From the NCBI GenBank assembly GCA_013399305.1, contig VXAI01000013.1, forward strand, positions 5,208,846 to 5,272,845: a stretch of DNA of 64,000 nt, given 5' to 3'. The position numbers and the translations under genes are program-made. Origin of the DNA: Rostratula benghalensis. Its lineage: Eukaryota; Chordata; Aves; Charadriiformes; Rostratulidae. Of the stretch, positions 25,201 through 36,200 are shown one piece after another (the first letter of the stretch is position 1; every line of letters starts with the position of its first letter). Below the pieces are notes generated by a model. It made no database searches and was not told the origin of the DNA. It was given only the letters and a program-made list of their open reading frames with translations.

Positions 25201-26929
25201 CAAGGTCTGCTGCTTCCTCACTCGGTTTCGCAAAGCAAGGATCTCTGCATTTTGCAAGTTAAGGAATGAAAGGAATCACAATCTGAGAAGGCGTGCGCTT
25301 AGAGGAATAGCTGTGTAGTGGTACTGCAATGCAAATCTAGCAGGTTCTGCAAAACTGAAAGTTTTGCTGGAAGTTCTGTGATTCCTTTAGTATTCTGTGG
25401 CCTGCACTTTGTGCATTCTCAATTTACATAATGCTGACCTTCAGTTCACCTTCACTTCTTATCTAAGGTTACTTGTAAGCACACAGAAAGAATTGCAGTC
25501 CGTTGGCTTTGCAGGTAGGAGGCACACAGTAAAGCTGGCAAAAATATTCTGGAGGGTTATGTGAGAAACAAGATCTCCCACATTCTACCATGGAAAAGTC
25601 ACCTACTTTTGAGAATTGCAAAGTATTCTGCTTGTGTTGACCGAGCTACTCCAACTCACACTAAAATCTCCTTAGGGCATCCCAGTTCCAGCCTGTCTCT
25701 GTGCTGGGAATCGCTGTCCCTGTACACCCCCTTAAACAGACAGACAAACAGCAACCTGTGAAAATGGCGATGAAGGATTTCTAACAGCTCTGAGGAGACA
25801 TGGAAAAAGAGCAATTAAAGGGTTAACTTGAGTGTTGGGTGCAGTGAAGAAAAGGAACCTGTAGATGACTGGGTTTATTACTTCCCTCAAAATTATTATT
25901 TTTGTCTCAGAAGTCTGTTTTCGGATTGAAGTGATGAACAAACTGCCTTAGATTAGACAACAGCACTGCGCCAGTGTCCTGTGACTGAAGGCAGATGGAT
26001 TTAATTAATCAAGCTACATGTGCTCAGACTCAGAAGTGCAAGTCTTCTGACTTCTGTTTATATCTTCCCTTACAATTGCCATTGTGCTTCCTTATTTTTT
26101 CCTTATCGCAACTTGTTTTAAGAGCTGGGGGGGTCTTTGTTGGGTTTTTTTTTCCCTTTTTCTGTATTACTCCTAACATGTGACTGTGAAGAGGCATCCG
26201 TGCCCTGTGCTGACCACGTGTGGAGTGACTGCTGCTGCCTAATGCAGTCACAAGGCGCAGAAACAGCTCAGTGCTTGGCAGGAACAAAAAAAGTACGCTG
26301 GAGGAATTCGCTTCTCAGCGTGGTGAAATTATCTATGACTATTTTGATCCTGCATGAGACTTGTGAAATACTGAAATTCATGGCAGGTTCTGAAGTGATT
26401 GTAACTTGCTCCTGACTTCTGATAGTTTTGATTTTTGGGACAGCGTCGCTCCGTGCCAAAAGCAGCTGAACAATTCCATGTTTCAGTAGAGACACTCCAA
26501 AAGTACTGTTTTCTCACTCTCTTCCTTCTTGCTGGAATCTGCAATAGATAGATGTACTGCAGATTTTAAACCTGTCAACACCCAAATGTGTGACACCAGC
26601 TCCCCATACATGTGAAAGAGCTAAGCTGAGGGACATGATGATATGCAGCAGGGGAAGAAGACACACAAGTTCTGCAGAATACATTTTGTGCAGCACAGAA
26701 AACTTTTCTGTAACTCCATTTTAAAATTGAGCAACTCTATTATCAGCCTGCAGTTATCAGGGAGTTAGAAACCAGCAGGACGGGAGTTTGAACGCCATAA
26801 CTCTCCCTTGTACTAGAATATGTTAGAGCAACCTGCCCCTGCTTACCCCGGGAGAGTTTTATCAGCTGTTTAAATCACAAAACCGAAAGTTATTAGGAAT
26901 ACATAAAACTTCTGACTCCCAGTTGAGGA

Positions 26930-27200
26930 AACGCGCGGTTTGGAAACCCCCACTGGCGTTAGGGGAGCGGAGTGAGGGAGCAGCCCGGCTGACTCCGGAT
27001 TGCTGCCACCGAACCGGAAAGCGCGGCCCCGGGTGCGCCGGGACTTTCCTCTGCCGCTGGCCAGTTCCGTACGAGCTTGCCCGGAGCCATGAGGCGGCTC
27101 TGCTCCGCCGCTCCAGCCCCGCTGCTCTGCACCCTCACCCTGCTCTTCACAGCCGCTCTCTCGGTGGACCACGTACCGATGCTGCTTTGGTCAACTCAGA
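26930..27200 (+). promoter_or_regulatory. CpG-rich promoter region of the ATP6AP1-family gene
   Basis: This is the most CpG-dense stretch in the window, covering the first exon and about 160 bases upstream. An ETS-like ACCGGAAA is at 27013-27020. I see no TATA box at a suitable distance. This fits a housekeeping-type start, as expected for a V-ATPase accessory subunit. The transcription start is not determinable here. Confidence 0.6.
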
Positions 27201-27201
27201 G
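27089..27201 (+). CDS. ATP6AP1-family exon 1: start and signal peptide
   Basis: The ATG at 27089 has G at -3 and lies inside the CpG-rich region. It encodes 37 codons plus two bases: MRRLCSAAPAPLLCTLTLLF and then TAALSVDHVPMLLWSTQ. The donor is GTAAGA at 27202. The hydrophobic core at residues 11-24 is a signal peptide, and VPMLLWS corresponds to the conserved start of the mature protein. Confidence 0.88.
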
Positions 27202-30200
27202 GTAAGAAATCTGACAAAAAGGCTATCTCTGCTTACACCATTGCTCTGTGCTGCGTGTGTGTGTGTGCGCGCCAAATATGGTCAGTTGTGGTAAATAACT
27301 CCAGACAAATAAAATTAGCCAATAAATAAATTTGTCTCTAAGCCATCGAACAACCTCACAGATTCATTTTCCCATTTTTATTTATAATTTCAGTGTTCTA
27401 ACCTGAGTGGTAAGAACTAGATAAAGCCCATGTTCTTCTAATCTGAGGTAGATAACGCTTTATTCACGCTAAGGCGACCTTGAACTCCACTGCGAGTTAT
27501 TGTGACTTAAAGGCACAATATCAGGCAGTCTCACAAAAAGGACCTGGCCAAAAGACCAGAGGCAACCTTAATCCTTGCATTTCCTCACTCCCGAATCCTG
27601 ATTTTTCACTTTAATGTTCTTTTAATGCAGGGTTATTTTTTAATAGAATACACTGCTGTGTGTATAGACATCAGTTGTTAGGAACAACTGCAGAGTCTTG
27701 ACAGACGCAGAGAGACATGAAATTTCAGGGTGTGCATGTACTTATGAAATAAGATTCTGAACCTGTCTTGAAAGAGCCAAATACAGATTTTTATTTTTTT
27801 TTCCAAGCAGGGATTTTACTTATGCAGACTTTAAGGATTTTATATAATTAACTTGGGATTTCCATAAGTGCAGAAGCTTGGGCAACGCGGTAGCTTCCGG
27901 TGGGGTACCGGATATGTGAAGTTGTCAGAGGACTCCGTGCCGTTTCTTCATATGGCTGTCCCTGCAGGACATGTACATTGGTGCCCCAAAAATACAGTCA
28001 GCTGATGTCAAGAGATTTGTCTGAAAAGGCTCCCGAGGGGCTTGTGGGATCACAGGACTGATTGGATGGGGTAAGGGCAAAGTCCTGTTCTGAGTGGGAA
28101 GGCGACAACAGATCTGCTGTACTCTGTGTTTGCCCAAGGCGTGTTTTGGCCTGTGTAAATCACTTGACTCTCTCCCTTCCTAATTCCTAAATCTTCCACA
28201 GTCTTAACATGGTTTATCTAAATTGTAAACTCTCTCATGGAGAGTTCATCTCATAACCTCAGCAAACACATATGTGATATAGCTAGGTCAACAGGCCTGA
28301 TCTTAGCTGGGTATTTATTCATTTCCCTAATGCAAACAAACCATAATGCCAATAGTATTCTTTTGTATCTTTATCACTTTGTTAATTCCCAGAGTGTTAC
28401 TTGAGATTTACTCTTCCACAAACTGGGAAAGGAAAAGAACCAATGGCTTCTTGGGAGGTAATTATCCTTTCAGCTTGTTGCGCTGGATTCACTCTATGTT
28501 TTATGAGAGTTTGAGCTGTTCTTCACACTCTGAATTATCTTTCTAGGACGAGAATTAGGCTAAATTCTGCTATCAGTTATCCTAGTGTAAATCTTTTGTC
28601 TTTAGGCAAGTTTATTAAAATTTAAGTCTGAATGCTATTATCTTGTTAATACTTTTTTTTATCTTTTTTTTTTTCTTTTTTCAGATGCCTCTTAATGTTG
28701 TAATTTTAAGACAGCAATAGGAGGACTTAGAATTTTTTTGAACATCAGGAATTAGATTGATACTGTTGCTCAGATCTTTCTCCATGTATAGTGCCATATA
28801 GAGAAACATGCTACTTTTCTAGTTTTTCATACATGATGCAGTAACATTGAGGGCCACAGAAGACAGGTGTGTAAGAGGCGTTGGTTTTGTTTCTTTCATC
28901 CGTAACCTGGACATTGCATCCTTTTCCCAGCAGTAAATGACACCAGCATTGACATATGTGTACTCATCTCTTAAGCATTTCCTGAAACAGAACCTTTGTT
29001 CTGCAGGGAGCTACAGGAATCTGCAAAGTCTGATAAAATTTGTATAGGTAATTTTAACTTGCTAACTTGCTTTTTTTTTTTTTTTTTTTTTAACTTGAAA
29101 GAAATAATCAGATATTTCGACATCAAGGCCTTTTTATATTCAAAATACTTCATCTGTTCACCTTTATACAACACAGGCATACATATGAATACTAAACCTC
29201 TGTATTTAATAGCAAAGTAAATGTTGGAAAGAGTTGTTTCTTAGAATAAAAGCAAACCTAAGAGTCTACGCAAAGATCAGTGCTTCTTTTGTCCTACTTC
29301 CTAGTTTACATAAACAACAGAGCTGCTTTCAATATAAGCAAAATCTTATCAGTTAATCCAAGGTAGTCATAGCAGTGAACCTTCCACCAAGATGTAATTA
29401 ACAACTTGCTGTACTGCAGATAGATCAGGTTTATGCAAATCTAGAGCAAGAAAAATCGGGAGAGTGGACTGATTAAACCAGTTTCGTGTTTACAGAGATA
29501 GAACATTTTCTGGACTAATTGTTCCTCCTACCATGACCTTTGCAGTTTAGAAAGGTGAAGTTCTTGTGGGGCAGAAATTAGTTCTGGTGAAAGTCAATGA
29601 AGCCACAGGCAAGAAGTTTTATATTCTTTTATGAAATAAAGAAACAGTACAGTAACTTTTGGTTTGCTAATCCTTGGAGTTGTCCCACCCATTCAAAACT
29701 TCATTGATTAACAGAAACTAAAATTGGCTGATCCATTCCATCACTCTCTACCTGCTTATCTGTTAGTGTATCATATTGAAGAGTTGAAGGATAATACAGT
29801 TTGTGCTTCTTTAGAACTAGCCAGAAGCTGTATGCCAGAACAGCTACATTAGAAAAATGTAACACTTTAAGGCCTCTCTTTTATGCACTATTATTATACT
29901 GTAATCATGCTATTAAAGATAATGTTAGATGTCAGCCACAGATGAAACCTGCAGCTGACAAACATATGCAGTGCACAAAGCATAAAGGAAGTGTGATATA
30001 AATCCTTACAGGGACATTAGTAAATCAAATACCTCTTTCCTCTAGAAAGAGAAATGCTGATCTGTACTGTAAGAAAGATAAGAATTTTCTGCCAAACACA
30101 TTTTTCTGCACTGAACTCAGGAAAAATATGAAATGGGAATAACTCAGTGTCCTGCTTTTCATAAACTAATACTAAATCAGTGGATATTCTCCAAATAACT

Positions 30201-33200
30201 TTGGCATGGAAAAATTAACCTTTATCTTAAATTAACCTTTAACCTAATATCTCCTGGTTCCTTTTCAAAGCAGCAGAGATGGAGAGTCTTCTCTTGAACA
30301 TGATTCACAGAAGAAACATGATTTAGCCATTTTGAACCAATATTCAAAATAATTCCTTTCCCTCTATTGATTAGAGAGGTAGCCTGAGGAAATAAATTAA
30401 TTAAAATTAGCTTTTGTAATTGGCTCCTCATGCATTTGTTTTAGCAATGATTTTTGCCTAGAACCATTCAAAATATATTTGTACCTTTATTTATGCTATA
30501 CTTATATTGGGAAATGAACCTTGTTCTGACAAATCTCTTCAAGGCCAGGCTGGATGGGGCTTTGAGTAACCTGGTCCAATGGGATGTGTCCCTGCCCATG
30601 GTAGGGGGGTTGGAACTCAATGATCTTCAAAGTCTCCTCCAACTCTAACCTTTCTATGATTCTATGATGCTGAATACAGATTGTCAATGACTGTGAAAGG
30701 GCATTAATGACAAATAATACACTTGCAGTATTTCTTAAAAGTGCAAGAAATTTGCTGAAAGGAGGTGGAAATAAAATGGATACAGTGGGAACAGAAAATT
30801 GTTTTAGCTGCAACTTTATTGGCTTTCCACAGAGATAATGAGTGTTAACATGCTTGACTAGCTTTTTGATTTTTTTTCCTATGATGATGAGTTTTCGTTC
30901 TCCCAATGCTACTAGTAATCATGGCATGTGACCTTTGTGAGTAGAAGTGGTATTTGAAGCTAATTTCCAAATATTTTAATTAGCTTATTTGCTTTTGCTG
31001 TGCAGGAGAAAATATTATTTCTTATACAGTAATCATAGGTAACTGAAAGAGAAAACTGACAAGAGAAACTTGTAGCAAAGAGATGAAAAGCCAGCTATGA
31101 AGCAAGAATGTAAGTTCACAAGTCCAAGTGATAGAAGTCCTGTTATCTTACTGCAGCCCTTCTGGGAGGTCCAGATACAAGAAATCTTGGAATCTTTGCT
31201 TCCATCAAAAATAAGTGCTCAAATCTCAGTTTTACCTAGGAACAGCTCTGGTCAGGAAAAAATCTATATTCTTAAACTTGTCAGAGCAGTTAGGGACAAG
31301 AAAGCAAAGTATTTTCTTCTTTCTGAGTGCATTTTCTGGCTAATGGAAATAAGAGAGAGCAGTTGAGTTTTAGGTTTCCCTCCTTTCAGCCAGCGGGAAA
31401 GCGCATACATTAGGAGAGATGCTCGTTATTATGAGCCCTCACGGCTGAGGACCCAGGACGTTTCTGTGGTGGGCAGGTTGAGTCTGATGTGCTTGGCATG
31501 CAGATGACTGCACAAGGCTGTGCATCTTTGGAAACAGAGTTTTGGGTGAGCGATCAATAGCAGCAATCAATATGTGCGCTGGCCTTCCGCCAGTTTCATC
31601 CTATGCCACCCCTCTGTGATCCCTTGCTGCCTGCTTGAGGTGAAGAGTTCAAAGGGGTGGACCAGTTCATTGCATTCAGCAAAGCATACCTTCAGCTGAG
31701 CCACGGTGCATGATCTGTGGGTGCCTGATCTGTGGCTGTCACGTACCTCCCTTTCACTCTGCTGTTCCCTGTAAACCAGCTGGGCACACATACTGAGGTT
31801 TTCCATCAAAACCACAGTGTTGCACCCAGCTGATAGTAGCAGTCCATTCACTGAGGGGTGTAGTTTTGCCTACTGTCATGCATAGTGCTCAGCAAAACTA
31901 TGTGAAAGAAGCAAAATAAATATGTGTGTAGTATGGTAAATATAAGTATTAGGCAAATGCTGCATGATAGTAGAATTACTAACTAGCTGATGTAGATTTA
32001 CTTTTCCTGTGATGATGCTGTAATTGCTAAAGTTGACTGCTTGGAAGCTAACAAAATCTCACAAAAGGTGCTTTTCAAAGTTAGATAGCTAATGAGAGCT
32101 GCTTGAAGGAACAGGGAATACCTTAGAAGCAAGTATGCTTTAAAACAGGATCATTAAAATTCTGAGGTTTTGAGTTCTATACAAAATCCTTTGCCATTGT
32201 GCTGCTGCAAATAACTTCATTATGTTTTATGTGCTTTCTGTTATCTTTTATTCTTAATTGCAAGACCCAAAAGCTGTCCTGTTTTTTCCCCTAATATTAG
32301 CATGAAAAAGATTTACTGAGTTAGCTTTATAAATAAATATACCAAGGTATTTACTACTATTCTCTTTCACAGAAGCCATTTTTAAAACATCACTTAATAT
32401 AATTCATCCTCTGTTCCTTTAAATATCATTAGTATTTTGGTGTAGTCATGCAATGCATAAAATCAATATGAAAGTCAGTTCCCGAATAGTCATTCAAAAT
32501 CTTCTTTGGAAGTTTTTGTTTTTTCAACTATCTTATTATTAAAGATTATACTTAAATATTTGAGAACATGAGGTTTGATTTTTCTGAAAAATTGAGGCAT
32601 ATCTGTTACAATTTCAAAAATGTTTGGTTTTATAAATATAAATTAATGTGGATTTCCAAACATGAATTGATAAAGAAATGAAGATGCTGAGCAAAACTAA
32701 GAAAATACCAAATGATAATTTGTACCAAATGGAAGAAAAATCTTTCCTGCACAGCAGCATTAACTTTGAAAGCTTAAAAGGCAACAGAGAAGATCTACTA
32801 GAATTTAATTTTAGTATCTGCAATACATTGTCCTGAAAGAGTCTTCCATATGTACTGTTTGCTCTAACACCCTCCCAAACCCCAAACTCTGATGGGAGAG
32901 AGGTATCTAGGACTGTGGGACTGCTCTGCTTTAATCTCTGTTGTGGGTGCAGTTGGATAACTTTGATTCACTCTCAGCAATCTTCTTTGGAATTACTGGG
33001 AAGTCTTGAAGTGAAATACAGATTTTTCTTACCTGAGAAAACCTACTCTGTGTTCATTGCCCCTGTTCTGCCTCCACCTTAAGAGACTGCAAAGATTGTT
33101 TTCATTCACAAAAGCTTGCTGTGCGAAGGTCTTTTTCAAATTGCTTTTGGGTTAGAAAATTTGATAAGCTTCTCAACTTCACCAAACTGCAATCATATAG

Positions 33201-36200
33201 TAGCTGCTGCTTCAGCACACAGCAATTCTCTTTATTCTGTTCTTTGCAACTAGAACCATTTAGAGGGTCCGGAATACCTGATTTCTCAGGCCTAAGCAAC
33301 TGATATGTGTTTAGGGAAGATGGGAGATTAACCTTCAAGCTCCGGGTTTTCTACAGAATGACAATATTACCTTAGTCAAGACATCTAGGATCAAAATTTT
33401 TATAATAAATTTCATCCCTGTTGACCCACATTGCATACTGTTAAAAACCAATCAAGTGTTGAAAGATGAATGCCACCTGCTGTTTTACCCATGACTGGTT
33501 TTGGTCATAGTAAAACTTAGTGTTTATTTCTCTGACCAATCCTCACATTAACAGGTTGGCAAAAGAATGATGAGCTCTCCTTGCTATCTTGAACTGTACT
33601 GTTTAGAAGAGCTCCCACTTCTAGCTTTTCTGAGCTGCTTCTGTCAAGTGGTTTCTTCATCATGAAATCCTTAGGAGAGAAAGTATTGTTTACAATAGTA
33701 GTGAAATTTCACTTTTACTTAACAAAGTATTTATGAAAAAATACTGGTTTATGGCAACTTGTGGTCTAGCCCGAGTTGTCCTCTCTGGCCACCAATATGT
33801 CTAACAGGATTCCTTTTGGGAATTCTCTCTGAAGATTTTCAACATATTCTTCTTCATTTGACTTAGTAGCTAATTTATCGAAAGATGCAGCTGTGTTGTT
33901 GTACACAAACAAGAAATTAGAGGGAGGTAGTTATCTTCATCAGACCAATTTCATTCCTGCTGTAACACAGTTGATGTGAGATGGGCATAAATGGATAAGT
34001 TCTTTTCCTCTTGAGTAGAATGAAAGTAAACCGAACTGTAAACCCGATCTTAGTCCAAAAATTATTATATCATTACCCACTACTGCATATTTAAAGAAAG
34101 AAGTGGTGTCATCATTGGCAGCAAATTTTACAGATAAAAATTTCTGTCGTTGTAGGTCACAGTGGAATCCAGACACAGTGTTGCATGAAGGACACATTGT
34201 CTCAGCACAGGAGCTGACTACGTTCTTGCAACCTGCTTTTACCCAGAATTCCAAAAACCTCATCTTGTTCCTGCAAGATACTGTATGTAACATTAATTCC
34301 TTTTCTCACACCAGTGCCGAGTGCAACTCTCTACCTAACTGAAATGCCTTCTCACCAATCTACTCTCTTTGTTTTTTCAGCTGAGCATAGATGATTTCAC
34401 ATACCTCAGTGAGTCCTACGGTAACAAGAATCCATTTCAAAATGTTCAGGCAAGCATTTCTTTTATTTCTTTATATACATNNNNNNNNNNNNNNNNNNNN
34501 NNNNNNNNNNNNNNNNNNNNNNNNNNNNNNNNNNNNNNNNNNNNNNNNNNNNNNNNNNNNNNNNNNNNNNNNNNNNNNNNNNNNNNNNNNNNNNNNNNNN
34601 NNNNNNNNNNNNNNNNNNNNNNNNNNNNNNNNNNNNNNNNNNNNNNNNNNNNNNNNNNNNNNNNNNNNNNNNNNNNNNNNNNNNNNNNNNNNNNNNNNNN
34701 NNNNNNNNNNNNNNNNNNNNNNNNNNNNNNNNNNNNNNNNNNNNNNNNNNNNNNNNNNNNNNNNNNNNNNNNNNNNNNNNNNNNNNNNNNNNNNNNNNNN
34801 NNNNNNNNNNNNNNNNNNNNNNNNNNNNNNNNNNNNNNNNNNNNNNNNNNNNNNNNNNNNNNNNNNNNNNNNNNNNNNNNNNNNNNNNNNNNNNNNNNNN
34901 NNNNNNNNNNNNNNNNNNNNNNNNNNNNNNNNNNNNNNNNNNNNNNNNNNNNNNNNNNNNNNNNNNNNNNNNNNNNNNNNNNNNNNNNNNNNNNNNNNNN
35001 NNNNNNNNNNNNNNNNNNNNNNNNNNNNNNNNNNNNNNNNNNNNNNNNNNNNNNNNNNNNNNNNNNNNNNNNNNNNNNNNNNNNNNNNNNNNNNNNNNNN
35101 NNNNNNNNNNNNNNNNNNNNNNNNNNNNNNNNNNNNNNNNNNNNNNNNNNNNNNNNNNNNNNNNNNNNNNNNNNNNNNNNNNNNNNNNNNNNNNNNNNNN
35201 NNNNNNNNNNNNNNNNNNNNNNNNNNNNNNNNNNNNNNNNNNNNNNNNNNNNNNNNNNNNNNNNNNNNNNNNNNNNNNNNNNNNNNNNNNNNNTATGTCA
35301 TTCTATGATTCTATGTCTTCATCTCTTTGGCATACGATAGCCTTTTAACACCAATGTTGGAACAAAAACAACTATTCAGAGTATGTACATGGATTTTCTG
35401 AGGAGTGAAAGGGAGTAATAACCATTTGTAGCGTAAGGATCAGCAGCTGAGCCCACAGGCAGATGTACTGGTAATTCCCTGCTTTGCCTTGTCCTCTCTG
35501 GGTTTAAAATCTGTGTAAGTCAGTGTCCGGAGCAAATTTTGTTGCTTCCTGATAGTGAAGCTGGTTTGATTGTAGAAGCTGTGTGACCTATACACGTGAC
35601 ACTGCAAGCTCCTAATGATGTGGTGGTCTTATATAAGTAGGCTCTGCATGATTAAAGGGACAGACATTTAAGTATTTGAAGTACTTAAGTATTTAAAACT
35701 TTTTCCTTTTGCCTTGTAAGCAAGACTACATCAGCGGTGCAGGTAGAGCTTATAGCCAAAGGCTAGAGATGAATCGAGAGACTAATGGGTTTAGAAATCA
35801 TCAGGTGGTATACTGAGTGGACAGAGAACACATTAAGTAAATCTTTGGTCCTCACAGCAGGACGATCTGGCACAGCAAAGACTTAAACCCAGGTTTTCAA
35901 CAAGCTGACTTAAGGGTAGTAGTTGTTTGCTTTTTGACCTTGCCTCTGTTCCCTTTCTGTCATGGAGCTGAGAAACTTTTTGTGTTTACAGCTTCTTTAA
36001 AACTGGAAAGTTTCTTTTGACATATTGCTTACCTCAATTCCAGCACTTCCTAGATCTGTTCTGTTGGACTTGGCAATCTTAATACTTTTCTAGCATAGTT
36101 TTGTGGGGGTGAGGTGCTGTAACTTGAGTGAAATAAAATGAGATGTATGAACTAAATATTTCTTTTTCACTTAGGTGCCCATATGGAGAATTTTGTCAAT

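Larger units (their letters stand above)
21585..27088 (+). other. Intergenic region between IQUB and the ATP6AP1-family gene
   Basis: Holds the IQUB poly(A) signal, the CR1 at 22988-23285, the orphan exon-like segment at 25075-25200 and the CpG-rich promoter at its right end. The other open frames of 60-107 codons are AT-rich and unlike proteins. Confidence 0.75.
27202..34155 (+). other. Intron 1 of the ATP6AP1-family gene
   Basis: Holds a T21 run, the CR1 end at 30533-30669 and a GC-richer patch at about 31420-31860 (see findings). A CpG-containing patch is near 27880-27945. No exon is recognised. Confidence 0.75.

Noticed and set aside
26870..27172. Minus-strand frame of 100 codons over the CpG island
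   Set aside because: It is a GC-rich shadow of the first exon of the ATP6AP1-family gene, with no family resemblance.
30502..30906. Minus-strand frame of 134 codons, the longest real one
   Set aside because: Its C-terminal part runs through the reverse complement of a CR1 3' UTR and the rest is AT-rich; no protein family is recognisable.
31097..31366. Plus-strand frame of 89 codons
   Set aside because: Not similar to any family I know and lacks exon signals in phase with neighbours.
34369..35340. Open frames of 276-323 codons across the N run, both strands
   Set aside because: They consist almost wholly of undetermined bases and are artefacts of the gap.
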